Below are positions 9,474-18,711 of a stretch of DNA of 64,000 nt, piece after piece. The stretch's first letter is position 1. Each line of letters starts with the position of its first letter. Source of the DNA: Paraburkholderia sp. BL21I4N1 (lineage in GTDB: Bacteria > Pseudomonadota > Gammaproteobacteria > Burkholderiales > Burkholderiaceae); assembly GCF_002973525.1 (NCBI RefSeq), contig NZ_PVEN01000001.1, forward strand, positions 620,001 to 684,000, read 5' to 3'. Made by a program: the position numbers and the translations under genes. The notes beneath the pieces were generated by a model. It saw nothing but the letters and a program-made list of their open reading frames with translations, made no database searches and was not told where the DNA came from.

Positions 9474-10952
9474 ATGGACATTCATATCGCCGTCGAGGGG
9501 CATCACGATCTGTCCGGACAGATCTATCGCCAGTTGCGCGCCGGCATACTCGAAGGCCGTCTCGGCGGCGGCACGCGCTTGCCCTCCACGCGCGATCTCG
9601 CCACGCAACTCGGCGTATCGCGCAAAACCACGCTCGATGTTTTCGAGCGGCTGCTTGCCGAAGGCTATCTGAGCGCTCGTGCCGGCTCCGGCACATTCGT
9701 CGCCGAGGGTCTCGAACGTTTGCCGGTGGCGCGCTCCGCGCAGGCACGCGATCTGGAAGCGGCGCGCGAGCGCAGCAAAGCCGGCACCCGGACCGCCGCT
9801 CGCGCCCGGCCGCTGTGGGAGGCGATGCCGCAGACCTTGCCGTTGCCGCGGCCCACGGTGCCGTCGCCGCACGATTTCATCGGCGGCGCGACCGACAAGA
9901 CGCTGTTCCCCTTCGACGTCTGGCGCCGCTGCGTGAACCACGCGCTGCGCTCGCAGGCGCGCAGTCCCGGCACCTATCGCGAAGCCGCCGGCGAGGAGGC
10001 GCTACGTCTCGCGATCTCGCGCTACCTCGCGTTCAACCGCGCGGTGTCGAACAATTGGGAAGACGTGATCGTCACGCAAGGCGCACAGCACGCGCTCGAT
10101 CTGATCGCGCGCATCGTGCTCGGCCCGGGCGAAATCGTGGCGCTCGAAGATCCCGGCTATCCGCCCGCGCATGCCTGCTTCAAGGCGACCGGCGCGCGCG
10201 TCGTGCCGGTGCCGGTGGACCGTGAAGGTCTGATCGTCGACAAGCTGCCGGATAAGGCGAAGCTCGTCTACGTGACGCCCTCGCATCAGTTTCCGCTCGG
10301 CATGCCGATGAGTCTGGAACGCCGCGTCGAGTTGCTCGAGTGGGCGCAAAAGCGCGGCGCGGTAATTATCGAGGACGACTACGACTGCGAATACCGTTTC
10401 GAAGGCCGGCCCATGGAGCCGCTGAAAAGCCTCGATCGCGCGGGACTGGTCGCCTACGTGGGGACGTTTTCGAAGACCATTTTCCCGGAGCTGCGCGTGG
10501 GTTACATGGTGCCGCCCGCGTCGCTCTTCGGTCCGCTGCTCAAGGCACGTCAGATCGTCGACGGGCACGGCTGCACGCTCACGCAAACGGCGCTCGCGAC
10601 GTTCATGCTCAACGGCGATTTCGCCAAGCATCTGCGGCGCACGCACAAGGCTTACGCCGCGCGTCGCGCGATGCTGCTCGATCACTTGCATGGCGACCTC
10701 GCGCGCTGGTTCGAGCCGATCGTGCCGACCGCCGGCATTCACATGGCGGCGCGCCTGAAAGCACCGCTGACGGAAGACGCGGTGACCCGCGCGGCGCGTG
10801 ACGTGTCGGTCGGCGTGTACGGAATCGCGCCCTTCTATCTGCGCGTGAAGCCGCAGGCGGGGCTGATCTTCGGTTACGGCAGTATCGCGGTCGACCACAT
10901 CGACGCCGCGCTCACGAAGCTTGCCGCCGTGCTGCCGCGTCTCGCGCGGTAA
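9474..10952 (+). CDS. MocR/PdxR-family regulator (GntR HTH fused to aminotransferase fold)
   Basis: PLP-binding transcription regulator. Residues about 10-80 are a GntR winged helix (RLPSTRDLATQLGVSRKTT); residues about 120-490 are a fold-type I aminotransferase domain with EDDYDCEYRFEGRP and the PLP-lysine segment YVGTFSKTIFPELRVGY. 492 aa, standard for MocR proteins. Members control vitamin B6, GABA, taurine or D-alanine metabolism. It lies 57 bases after the peptide symporter on the same strand, so it could regulate that gene, but MocR genes are usually divergent from their targets. The target is unknown. Confidence 0.88.
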   Translation: MDIHIAVEGHHDLSGQIYRQLRAGILEGRLGGGTRLPSTRDLATQLGVSRKTTLDVFERLLAEGYLSARAGSGTFVAEGLERLPVARSAQARDLEAARERSKAGTRTAARARPLWEAMPQTLPLPRPTVPSPHDFIGGATDKTLFPFDVWRRCVNHALRSQARSPGTYREAAGEEALRLAISRYLAFNRAVSNNWEDVIVTQGAQHALDLIARIVLGPGEIVALEDPGYPPAHACFKATGARVVPVPVDREGLIVDKLPDKAKLVYVTPSHQFPLGMPMSLERRVELLEWAQKRGAVIIEDDYDCEYRFEGRPMEPLKSLDRAGLVAYVGTFSKTIFPELRVGYMVPPASLFGPLLKARQIVDGHGCTLTQTALATFMLNGDFAKHLRRTHKAYAARRAMLLDHLHGDLARWFEPIVPTAGIHMAARLKAPLTEDAVTRAARDVSVGVYGIAPFYLRVKPQAGLIFGYGSIAVDHIDAALTKLAAVLPRLAR

Positions 10953-11109
10953 CACGTTCGCGCCAGCTTGAACATTACTTAAACCTATCTAACGCCATAC
11001 AAATCAGTGTCACAAAGCGGCCTTACGCTGGCGCCTCTGTAATTGTTTGTAATGAAAAGCCGGTCTCTCAGTCCGGCACAACAACACAACAAACCGGAGG
11101 GCAGTAAGG

Positions 11110-13203
11110 ATGCGAGTGAAGTCGACGGTAGGAAAACCGCTGCGTACGCGCGGCGCAAAGCGTGCATTCAATGCATTCGGTGGATGGGGCGCGTTAAGCG
11201 CATTGGCCGCGATCGGGTTGAGCGCGTGCGGCAGCAATCTCGATTCCGCGCCGCCGCAAGCCGCGGTGGCGAACGGCACGACCGCGACGCTCGCGTTGCT
11301 CGAAACGACCGACATCCACACCAATCTGCTCAGCTACGACTACTACAAGCTGGCCGAGGACAAGTCGCTGGGTCTCGAACGCACGGCGACGCTGATCGCG
11401 GCGGCGCGCAAGGAATTCCCGAACACGATGTTGCTCGACGACGGCGACACGATTCAGGGCACCGCGCTCGCGGATTACCAGGCGCAGGTCGCGCCGGTCG
11501 ATTGCAAGACCACGCTCGGCGTCTACAAGGTGATGAACCTGTTGAAGTACGACGCGGGCACGATCGGCAATCACGAATTCAACTACGGCCTGCCGTTCCT
11601 CGCGCAGGTCACCGGCAACACCTTCGACGTGCCGAACATGAGCCCGGTGGCGTCGCAAGCCAGTTGCGCGGGACCGCAATTTCCGTTGGTGCTTTCCAAT
11701 GTGCTCGGCGCGAAATCGCAGCAGCCGATCTTCAAGCCGTACACGATTCTCGAACGCACGCTGACCGCGAAAACGCCCGACGGCAAAACCGTCAGCGCGC
11801 CGGTGAAGATCGGCGTGATCGGTTTCACGCCGCCCGCGATCATGGCGTGGGATAAACGCTGGCTCGATGGCAACGTTTACACGCAAGGCCTCGTGGAAAG
11901 CGCGTCGAAGTACGTGCCGGAAATGAAGGCGAAGGGCGCGCAGATCATTGTCGCGATGTCGCACGGCGGGCTCGACAACTCGACCTATTCGCCGTCGATG
12001 GAAAACGGCAGCTACTATCTGTCGAAAGTGCCGGGCATCGACGCGATGCTGATCGGCCATTCGCACCAGGTGTTCCCCGACAAGAACAGCACGGTCTCGC
12101 AGTTCAATCTGCCGGGCGTCGACAAGGTGAAGGGCACGGTCAACGGTGTGCCGACCGTGATGGCGAATTTCTGGGGTAAGCATCTCGGCGTCATCAAGCT
12201 CGCACTGAACTACACGAACGGCACGTGGACCGTGGATCGCAATTCGAGCACGGCGGAAGCGCGCTCGATCCAGAACGCGGATAACAGCTACGTCGCGGTC
12301 GATCCGTCGATCTCGCAGGCAATCGCGGCGGAACACGCGGCGACCATCAACTATGTGAAAACGCCGATTGGCGCGACCGATTTCCGCATGACCACCTACT
12401 TCGCCGACGTGGGCGACGTGTCGGCCATCGAGATCGTCAACCAGGCGCAGGCGGCGTACACGCAGGACTACATCAACGCGAATCTGCCGCAATACGCGGG
12501 CATTCCGGTGCTGTCGGTGAGCGCGCCGTTCAAGAGCGGCTTTGGCGGCGGCAACGATTTCACCGACGTCGCGCAAGGCAACGTGGCGATCAACAACGCC
12601 GCCGACCTCTACCTGTACCCGAACACGATCTACGCGGTGAAGGTGACGGGCGCCAACCTGAAGGCGTGGCTCGAAACCGCCGCCCAGCGCTTCAACAAGA
12701 TCGATCCGGCCAACACGGCGGCGCAGGCGCTGGTCAGCAACTATCCGGGCTACAACTTCGACATGATCACGTCGAAGGATTTCAGCTACGAGATCGACGT
12801 GACGCAAGCGGTGGGCAGCCGGATCCGCAACCTGAAATATCAGGGTGCCGCGATCTCGGACACGCAGTCGTTTATCGTCGCGACCAATAACTATCGCGCG
12901 AGCGGCGGCGGCAATTTCCCGGGTCTCGACGGCAGCAAGACGATTTACGCGTCGCCGGATGCGAGCCGCGATGTGCTGATCGCCTACATCAAGAAAGTGC
13001 AGGCCATCAAGGCGGCGAACAACGGCAGCGATCGCAGCTGGCGCTTCACGAAAGTCGCGACCGCCGGCGCGGTGACGTTCAAGGCGGCGCCGAATCTGGC
13101 GGCGCTCGCCCAGGCCAACGGCATGACCAACGTCGCGCAGATCCAGGCCGACGACGGTACCGGCAAGGGGCTCGCGGTCTACTCGGTGAACCTCAACCAA
13201 TGA
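11110..13203 (+). CDS. cpdB: Exported CpdB-like 2',3'-cyclic nucleotide phosphodiesterase / 3'-nucleotidase
   Basis: Metallophosphoesterase that breaks down cyclic and 3'-nucleotides outside the cytoplasm to release nucleoside and phosphate. Seen: a lipobox (IGLSAC, Cys40), metal motifs TTDIHTNLLSYDYYK, DDGDTIQGT, GNHEFNYG, MSHGG and GHSHQ, then the C-terminal 5'-nucleotidase domain (about residues 420-660) with NNYRASGGGNFPG, the substrate-binding loop of this family. 697 aa, slightly longer than E. coli CpdB because of the N-terminal extension. The lipoprotein signal suggests membrane anchoring, unlike soluble E. coli CpdB. The next gene overlaps its stop by four bases. A broader 5'-nucleotidase activity remains possible. 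Confidence 0.85.
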   Translation: MRVKSTVGKPLRTRGAKRAFNAFGGWGALSALAAIGLSACGSNLDSAPPQAAVANGTTATLALLETTDIHTNLLSYDYYKLAEDKSLGLERTATLIAAARKEFPNTMLLDDGDTIQGTALADYQAQVAPVDCKTTLGVYKVMNLLKYDAGTIGNHEFNYGLPFLAQVTGNTFDVPNMSPVASQASCAGPQFPLVLSNVLGAKSQQPIFKPYTILERTLTAKTPDGKTVSAPVKIGVIGFTPPAIMAWDKRWLDGNVYTQGLVESASKYVPEMKAKGAQIIVAMSHGGLDNSTYSPSMENGSYYLSKVPGIDAMLIGHSHQVFPDKNSTVSQFNLPGVDKVKGTVNGVPTVMANFWGKHLGVIKLALNYTNGTWTVDRNSSTAEARSIQNADNSYVAVDPSISQAIAAEHAATINYVKTPIGATDFRMTTYFADVGDVSAIEIVNQAQAAYTQDYINANLPQYAGIPVLSVSAPFKSGFGGGNDFTDVAQGNVAINNAADLYLYPNTIYAVKVTGANLKAWLETAAQRFNKIDPANTAAQALVSNYPGYNFDMITSKDFSYEIDVTQAVGSRIRNLKYQGAAISDTQSFIVATNNYRASGGGNFPGLDGSKTIYASPDASRDVLIAYIKKVQAIKAANNGSDRSWRFTKVATAGAVTFKAAPNLAALAQANGMTNVAQIQADDGTGKGLAVYSVNLNQ

Positions 13204-13955
13204 AAGCGCGCTTCTCCTTGACGATGGCGGCGGCCGTCGTCGCCGCCGCGATTGGCGGCGGCACACTCGCGACGGTGGCGGCCACTCACGTGTCCAACGC
13301 GCAGATCGACGACTGGCAGATGCAAGGCGCGTCCACGCATGCGATTTCGCCGGTGTGGCGGCTGCGGCTGACGGCGGCGTTCGGCAACGCGGCGGCGCGC
13401 GAGGCGTTGGCCGACGTGCTGGTGAGTTCGGCGCAACTCGACGAGCGTCGCGAAGGTGTCGAGACGTACCGCCAACTTGCGCTCGACGGCGCGCCAAACG
13501 CGCAAGCCACGCTCGGCCATCTGCTGCTGCGTGGCTTGCCCGGCATCGCGCCGGACTTTGCGGAAAGCCGCCGCTGGCTCGCGCCGGCGGCGTTGCGCGA
13601 ACCGCTCGACGCCCAGGCTGCCTACGATCTCGCAACGCTTTACCGCAACGGCTACGGTGTCGCGCGTGACAATTCGCTGGCGATTCATTGGCTGACGCGG
13701 GCGGCGCAAGCCGGACTGCCGCTCGCGCAATTCCAGCTCGCCAACGAGTATCGCTTCGGCACGACGCTGCCGCACGACGACGCGTTGGCGCTGCAATGGC
13801 TCACGCGTGCAGCCAATGCGGAGTTACCCGAAGCCAACCTCGCGCTGGCGATCGCGTATCGCAACGGCGAACTCGGCATGGCGCGCAACGACGACGAATA
13901 CTGGGCGCACGTGAAGGAAAGCGAGCACGATCTGAAACACGTCAGCCGGCAGTAA
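13200..13955 (+). CDS. Exported Sel1-repeat (TPR-like) protein
   Basis: Probable periplasmic protein-protein interaction scaffold. Seen: hydrophobic N-terminal signal or anchor (SLTMAAAVVAAAIGGGTLAT), then Sel1-like repeats such as AQAAYDLATLYRNGYGVARD, AIHWLTRAAQAGLPLAQFQL and ALQWLTRAANAELPEANLAL. 251 aa. The ATG overlaps the cpdB stop (ATGA), so the two are translationally coupled and the protein may assist or regulate the nucleotidase. Specific role unknown. A rho-independent terminator follows it. Confidence 0.8.
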   Translation: MKARFSLTMAAAVVAAAIGGGTLATVAATHVSNAQIDDWQMQGASTHAISPVWRLRLTAAFGNAAAREALADVLVSSAQLDERREGVETYRQLALDGAPNAQATLGHLLLRGLPGIAPDFAESRRWLAPAALREPLDAQAAYDLATLYRNGYGVARDNSLAIHWLTRAAQAGLPLAQFQLANEYRFGTTLPHDDALALQWLTRAANAELPEANLALAIAYRNGELGMARNDDEYWAHVKESEHDLKHVSRQ

Positions 13956-14003
13956 TCGCGCGTCGAAACCGTCTGCGATTTTCTGTCGCAGATCAAATTT
14001 AGC

Positions 14004-14044
14004 CGCCCCCTGCAGCGTATTTCGTTGCTGGGGGCGTGTTTTTT
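14004..14044 (+). terminator. Intrinsic terminator after the cpdB-sel1 pair
   Basis: CGCCCCC (14004-14010) pairs with GGGGGCG (14030-14036), extended inside by GCAGC/GTTGC, and is followed by a run of six T at 14039-14044. It ends the cpdB-sel1 transcript 50 bases after the stop. Confidence 0.85.
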
Positions 14045-14396
14045 CCGCTGCGTGACGAGGCGTAACGAGTGCTTCTGGTAGCTATCTTTTGCCGTTCTGC
14101 CGCGCCGGATCGACGCTCGCGCGCAACCCGGCCGACGCGAAACAGGCCGCTATGCATGCATCGAAACGGCTTGTAACGTGCGTTACGAGTTGGTGTTGTC
14201 GACCCCGTCGACGCACGTTTACCCGCTAAAACAAGCATCAAAACGCGTTTCGCAGTCTGCGCCGCGCAACAAACCTTGGGCGTTATACACAAAAGAGTCG
14301 CGCAAATCGTATTAGCGCTTGTAGAATCCGGCGTTGAAGCGTGCACATACCGTGTGCGCTTCGTGCTATTCACTGACCACAACAGGTAGGAGAAAC
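14045..14396. other. Upstream region of the HU-like gene
   Basis: 350 bases without a supported gene. It should carry the HU promoter; a TAGAAT hexamer is visible at about 14324-14329, but no convincing -35 partner. A GTAACG/CGTTAC-type motif recurs (14061-14068 and 14174-14188). Nothing else recognised. Confidence 0.4.
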
Positions 14397-14849
14397 ATGC
14401 CGACTTCCGCAAAAAAGGTGGCCAAGAAGGCTGCTGCCCCGGTACCCGCCAAGAAGGTTGCTGCAAAGAAAGTTCCTGCGAAGAAAGCCGTCGCAGCTAA
14501 GAAGGTCGCCGTGAAGGCGTCCAGCGCTCCGTCGCCGATCAAGGACACCTTCACGAAGGCCTCGCTGGCTGCACACGTCGCTGAACGCGCCGCGGTGGAA
14601 CCGAAGACTGCCAAGGCCGTGCTGGCCGCGCTCGAAGACACGATCCTCGGCGCAGTGCACAAGAAGGGCGCTGGTGAATTCACGCTGTCGGGTCTTCTGA
14701 AGATCGTCGTGCAAGCTGTGCCGGCGAAGAAGAAGCGCTTCGGCAAAGACCCGTTCTCGGGCGAAGAGCGCTGGTTCCCGGCCAAGCCGGCTAGCGTGCG
14801 CATCAAGGCACGTCCGCTGAAGAAGCTGAAAGACGCTGCTGCAGGCTGA
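14397..14849 (+). CDS. HU-family histone-like DNA-binding protein with Lys/Ala-rich N-terminal tail
   Basis: Nucleoid-associated protein. The first ~40 residues are Ala/Lys/Pro repeats (KKVAAKKVPAKKAVAAKKVA) like eukaryotic H1 tails; residues about 48-145 match an HU/IHF core (KASLAAHVAERAAVEPKTAK, LSGLLKIVVQAVPAKK, FPAKPASVRIKARPLKKLKD). 150 aa. The start at 14397 has TAGGAGA eight bases before; an in-frame ATG 21 codons upstream lacks such a site. This tailed HU form is typical of Burkholderiales. Monocistronic between two terminators, as expected for a strongly expressed gene. Confidence 0.88.
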   Translation: MPTSAKKVAKKAAAPVPAKKVAAKKVPAKKAVAAKKVAVKASSAPSPIKDTFTKASLAAHVAERAAVEPKTAKAVLAALEDTILGAVHKKGAGEFTLSGLLKIVVQAVPAKKKRFGKDPFSGEERWFPAKPASVRIKARPLKKLKDAAAG

Positions 14850-14933
14850 GCGAGTTTCATGCGTTAAAGAGTCGAACCTTCGGTGGTTTGACAATCGTTA
14901 ACGCTTGAGCCGTTTCGCGGTGCAAGTTGTCCG

Positions 14934-14967
14934 AATCCCCGTGGGTGCGAACCCACGGGGATTTTTT
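14934..14967 (+). terminator. Intrinsic terminator of the HU-like gene
   Basis: AATCCCCGTGGGT (14934-14946) and ACCCACGGGGATT (14951-14963) form a near-perfect stem around GCGA, followed by six T (14962-14967). A strong terminator about 85 bases after the stop. Confidence 0.92.
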
Positions 14968-15221
14968 CATGGGCGTGCGTGACGGTTCGCGAATCGCGCA
15001 CGCCACGCACCGCGTTGCTGCGGGTGCACCGTACTAGCGCATCATGGGCCACCGCAGTACGATGATAGCGACGCCATGCCGGCCGGGATGCGCTGTTAGC
15101 GTGCACGTGTCGTCGTTTTGCACGCAATAAGCTCAATGGCATAGCGCTTGCTTGATCGATTGTCGAACACCGAATGCGCAGCGCATTCGCCTTCTATCCG
15201 ACAACAAGAGCGGGGCGTGAC
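14968..15221. other. Upstream region of the Anbu cassette
   Basis: About 250 bases between the HU terminator and the ATP-grasp gene. It must hold the promoter of the cassette. I see no clear sigma-70 pair, operator or RNA structure. Confidence 0.4.
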
Positions 15222-16631
15222 ATGCGATGCTATGACGAGATGCGTCATCATGACGATGCCGTGCGGCCACACTACGCGCGCTTTGAGCGGTGGCTGGTGA
15301 AGCAGGGCAACGAGGCGATCGCACGCAAGCGTGCGGAAGCCGACCTGCTGTTTCGCCGGGTCGGCATCACCTTCGCGGTGAACGGCGACCTGTCAGGCAC
15401 CGAGCGGCTGATCCCTTTCGACCTGATTCCGCGCATCATTCCGCGCGGCGAATGGCAAACGCTGGAAGCCGGTTTGCGCCAGCGCGTGCAGGCGCTCAAT
15501 CTGTTTATCCACGACGTCTATCACGACCGCAACATCGTGCGCGCCGGCATCGTGCCGGCCGAGCAGGTCTACACCAACGCGCAATACCGGCCCGAGATGC
15601 AGGGCGTGAACGTACCGCTCGGTGTTTACGCGCATATTGCGGGCGTCGACGTGGTGCGCGCGGGCGACGAGGGCGAGTTCTACGTGCTCGAAGATAATCT
15701 GCGCGTGCCGTCGGGCGTCTCCTACATGCTCGAAAACCGCAAGATGATGATGCGGCTGTTCCCCGAGCTGTTCGTGCAGAACCGCATTGCGCCGGTCGCG
15801 CATTACCCGGATCTGTTGCTCGATACGTTGCGTTCGGTGGCGCCGGAAGGCGTCGACGATCCGGTCGTGGTGGTGCTCACGCCCGGCATGTATAACTCGG
15901 CGTATTTCGAGCACACCTTCCTCGCGCAGCAGATGGGCGTGGAACTGGTGGAAGGCAAAGACCTGTTCGTCGACGACAACTACGTGTTCATGCGCACCAC
16001 GCAGGGGCCGAAACGCGTCGACGTGATCTATCGCCGCGTCGACGACGACTTTCTCGATCCGCTCGCGTTCCGCAACGATTCGGCGCTGGGCGTGCCGGGT
16101 TTGCTGACCGCGTATCGCGCGGGCCGCGTCGCGCTGGCGAATGCGATGGGCACCGGCATCGCCGACGACAAATCGATCTATCCGTACGTGCCGGAAATGA
16201 TCGAGTTTTATCTCGGCGAAAAGCCGATCCTCAACAACGTCCCCACGTTTCAGTGCCGCAAGCCGGACGATCTGGCGTACACGCTCGCGCATCTTCCCGA
16301 GCTGGTGGTCAAGGAAGTGCACGGCGCGGGCGGCTACGGAATGCTGGTTGGACCGGCCTCGACGAAAGCCGAAATCGAGTCGTTCCGCGAGCGGCTGATC
16401 GCGCGGCCGGCCGGGTATATCGCGCAACCCACGCTTGCGCTGTCCGCGTGTCCGACCTTCGTCGAAGCCGGCATCGCGCCGCGCCATATCGACCTGCGGC
16501 CGTTCGTGCTGTCCGGCAAAACCGTCAACATGGTCGCTGGCGGCCTCACGCGGGTCGCGTTGCAGGAGGGCTCGCTCGTCGTCAATTCGTCGCAGGGAGG
16601 CGGCACCAAAGATACGTGGATGGTCGACTGA
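15222..16631 (+). CDS. Circularly permuted ATP-grasp protein of the Anbu cassette
   Basis: Predicted peptide ligase-like enzyme (DUF404/DUF407, CP_ATPgrasp family) that would join an amino group to an acyl phosphate using ATP. Seen: MRCYDEM start, FAVNGDLSGTERLIPFD, IPRIIPRGEWQ, a nucleotide-binding region VLEDNLRVPSGVSYMLENR, VVKEVHGAGGYGMLVG (lysine and Gly-rich loop) and a C-terminal TKDTWMVD. About 469 aa from 15222. A start at 15174 is possible but the family begins with the M-R-x-Y-D-E-M motif. First of four co-oriented genes (alpha-E, transglutaminase-like, Anbu). The substrate is unknown; in silico work on these cassettes predicted a peptide-tagging or peptide-synthesis system. Confidence 0.9.
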   Translation: MRCYDEMRHHDDAVRPHYARFERWLVKQGNEAIARKRAEADLLFRRVGITFAVNGDLSGTERLIPFDLIPRIIPRGEWQTLEAGLRQRVQALNLFIHDVYHDRNIVRAGIVPAEQVYTNAQYRPEMQGVNVPLGVYAHIAGVDVVRAGDEGEFYVLEDNLRVPSGVSYMLENRKMMMRLFPELFVQNRIAPVAHYPDLLLDTLRSVAPEGVDDPVVVVLTPGMYNSAYFEHTFLAQQMGVELVEGKDLFVDDNYVFMRTTQGPKRVDVIYRRVDDDFLDPLAFRNDSALGVPGLLTAYRAGRVALANAMGTGIADDKSIYPYVPEMIEFYLGEKPILNNVPTFQCRKPDDLAYTLAHLPELVVKEVHGAGGYGMLVGPASTKAEIESFRERLIARPAGYIAQPTLALSACPTFVEAGIAPRHIDLRPFVLSGKTVNMVAGGLTRVALQEGSLVVNSSQGGGTKDTWMVD

Positions 16632-16760
16632 CGCGTTTGCAACCCAGCGCGCCGAGGCAGCACGCAACAGGCAGCATGCTCGCCGCCGGCGCATACGGAT
16701 AACCAGCGCGGGCCTTTTACTTCGACGAAGGCCTCGCGTCATCAGATACGGAACGCCGTC

Positions 16761-17711
16761 ATGCTAAGCCGCACCGCCGATCACCTTTTCTGGATGGCCC
16801 GCTACATGGAGCGCGCGGAGAACACCGCCCGCATGCTCGACATCAACCTGAAAGCGCTGCTCCTGCCGCAGACCACCGAGCAGGAGGCGCGCACGCAACG
16901 TTCGGTGCTGCGCATCTCCGAACTCGAAACCGCGTTCGCGCAGCGCTACGACGAGCCGACCCGCGAACATGTACTCGATTTCATGGTGGCGGATGCCAAC
17001 AATCCGTCGAGTATTCACTCGTGTCTGCAGGCCGCGCGCGAAAACGCCCGGGCCGTGCGCGGCACGCTGACGACCGAATGGTGGGAAACCATCAACGACA
17101 CTTGGCTCGAATTCAACGAGCGCATTGCCGCGGGTCAGGCGGCCAGTAATCCGGGCGCGCTGTTCGAGTGGGTGAAGTTTCGCTCGCATCTGTCACGGGG
17201 TGTGACGATCGGCACCGCGCTGCAGGACGACGCGTTTTTCTTCACGCAGCTCGGCACGTTTCTCGAACGGGCCGACAACACCGCGCGGATTCTCGACGTG
17301 CGTTTCGCGGACGTTGAACCGAATTCACGTGACGCCGCGCGCCAGCTCGAAGACTTCTATTACTGGACCTCGATTTTGAGTTCGGTGTCGGCGCTGGAGA
17401 TTTATCGCAAGGTGTATCGCGATGTCGTGACGCCGGCGCGCGTGGTCGAGCTGATGATCCTGAACCAGCAGATGCCGAGGTCGCTGCTCGCATCGCTCGA
17501 AGGCGTCTGCGCGAATCTGGCAATGCTGCGCACCTCGGGCTCGAACCAGTGCGAACGGTTCGCCGGCAAGCTGCGCGCCGAACTGGTGTATTCCGACATC
17601 CGGCAGATTTTCGAAGCCGGCCTGCACGCCTATCTGACACAGTTCCTTGCTCGCGTGTTCGAGCTCGGCAATCTGGTGGCGCGTACCTATCTGATGCTGC
17701 CAGTCGCCTGA
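16761..17711 (+). CDS. Alpha-E domain protein (DUF403)
   Basis: All-helical protein always linked to circularly permuted ATP-grasp enzymes; its biochemical role is unknown. Seen: MLSRTADHLFWMARYMERAENTARM, the diagnostic N-terminus, and a repeat of that motif at FFTQLGTFLERADNTARILD. 316 aa, normal for the family. It follows the ATP-grasp gene after 129 bases and precedes the transglutaminase-like gene by 12. The repeated E-R-A-x-N-T-A-R motifs suggest an internal duplication. Confidence 0.9.
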   Translation: MLSRTADHLFWMARYMERAENTARMLDINLKALLLPQTTEQEARTQRSVLRISELETAFAQRYDEPTREHVLDFMVADANNPSSIHSCLQAARENARAVRGTLTTEWWETINDTWLEFNERIAAGQAASNPGALFEWVKFRSHLSRGVTIGTALQDDAFFFTQLGTFLERADNTARILDVRFADVEPNSRDAARQLEDFYYWTSILSSVSALEIYRKVYRDVVTPARVVELMILNQQMPRSLLASLEGVCANLAMLRTSGSNQCERFAGKLRAELVYSDIRQIFEAGLHAYLTQFLARVFELGNLVARTYLMLPVA

Positions 17712-17723
17712 CGGAGTTTTCCC

Positions 17724-18524
17724 ATGTACCTGACGATCCGCCACGACACGTCCTATCGCTACGAAGCGACGGTCCATTATTCGATCCAGCAATTGCGTCT
17801 GACGCCGGCAAGCGGTGCTTCGCAAGTGGTGCGGCGCTGGGGCATCGACGCGCCCGGCAAACTCGACGCGACCTTCGACGCCTACGGCAACGTGCTGCAT
17901 ACGCTTGTCATCAACAAACCGCACAACGAAATCCGCCTGCACGTGGCGGGCGAAGTCGACACGATTCCGCTGATCGACGGGCATTTGCCCGACGGCGTCG
18001 GGCCGATTCCGCTCGAACATTTCACCTGCTCGACGCGGCTGACCGAAGCGGATGCGGGAATTCGCGAACTGGCCCACACGGTGCCGGCGCTGGCGAGCGC
18101 GGCCAACGTGATCGCGCTGTCCGAACAGATCGTGCAGCGCGTGAAATACAACCCGGGCGTGACCGAAGTCACCAGCACGGCCGCGCAGGCGCTCGAACTC
18201 GGCAACGGCGTGTGCCAGGATCACGCGCATCTGATGCTGGCATGCTGCCGCGCGCGGGGTATTCCGGCGCGCTACGTGAGCGGCTATATCGAACCCGGCG
18301 ACGTCGAGCACGGAGCGAGCCATGCGTGGGTGGATGTGTGGCTCGACGGCAAGGGCTGGATTTCCGTCGACGTCACGCACGCCGCGTTTGCCAGCGAAAT
18401 TTACTGCCGGCTCGCGGTGGCGCGAGATTACGAAGCCGCCGCGCCGGTGCGTGGACGGCGAATCGGCGGGCTGGAGGAGCAGTTGAAGGTGTCGGTGACG
18501 GTGAGTGGGCAGTTGGCGCAATAG
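17724..18524 (+). CDS. Transglutaminase-like cysteine protease of the Anbu cassette
   Basis: Papain-fold enzyme with an N-terminal beta domain (residues 1-100, MYLTIRHDTSYRYEATVHYS) and a transglutaminase core. The catalytic triad is visible: Cys164 in GNGVCQDHAH, His200 in GASHAWVDVW and Asp216 in WISVDVTHA. 266 aa. The family either cleaves or forms amide/isopeptide bonds. The context with an ATP-grasp ligase and the Anbu peptidase argues for peptide cleavage or transfer. Substrate unknown. Twelve bases after the alpha-E gene, so co-transcribed. Confidence 0.9.
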   Translation: MYLTIRHDTSYRYEATVHYSIQQLRLTPASGASQVVRRWGIDAPGKLDATFDAYGNVLHTLVINKPHNEIRLHVAGEVDTIPLIDGHLPDGVGPIPLEHFTCSTRLTEADAGIRELAHTVPALASAANVIALSEQIVQRVKYNPGVTEVTSTAAQALELGNGVCQDHAHLMLACCRARGIPARYVSGYIEPGDVEHGASHAWVDVWLDGKGWISVDVTHAAFASEIYCRLAVARDYEAAAPVRGRRIGGLEEQLKVSVTVSGQLAQ

Positions 18525-18711
18525 GGCGTTCAGGGGCCGCTCAGGGGCTCTTCGAGCGGGCGTTCTGAGGGGCCCGCCAGCGCCTTCAACGAGTGCCGGC
18601 CCACACATCCATTCAGTTTGACCCCGCCGAGGCCGTAATACGGACGAGAGGCGCAGGCGCGCCGCATTACAATAGCGCCGTTCAGTTGGCTTTTAGCAGG
18701 TACTTTTTCCT

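Noticed and set aside
7875..9941. A long minus-strand frame opposite the POT symporter and MocR gene.
   Set aside because: Composition (Arg, His, Gln, Glu) and lack of motifs mark it as antisense shadow.
11194..13635. A minus-strand open frame of over 800 codons opposite cpdB and the Sel1 gene.
   Set aside because: Arg/His/Val-rich shadow typical of the antisense frame in high G+C DNA; no motif, and it covers two well-defined genes.
14934..14967. Hairpin with GCGA loop as a possible tRNA arm or riboswitch.
   Set aside because: No other tRNA arms nearby; stem followed by T-run after a gene end is a plain terminator.
15174..15221. Extra 16 residues at the start of the ATP-grasp protein.
   Set aside because: The family begins at the M-R-x-Y-D-E-M motif (15222); the upstream part shows no conserved sequence.
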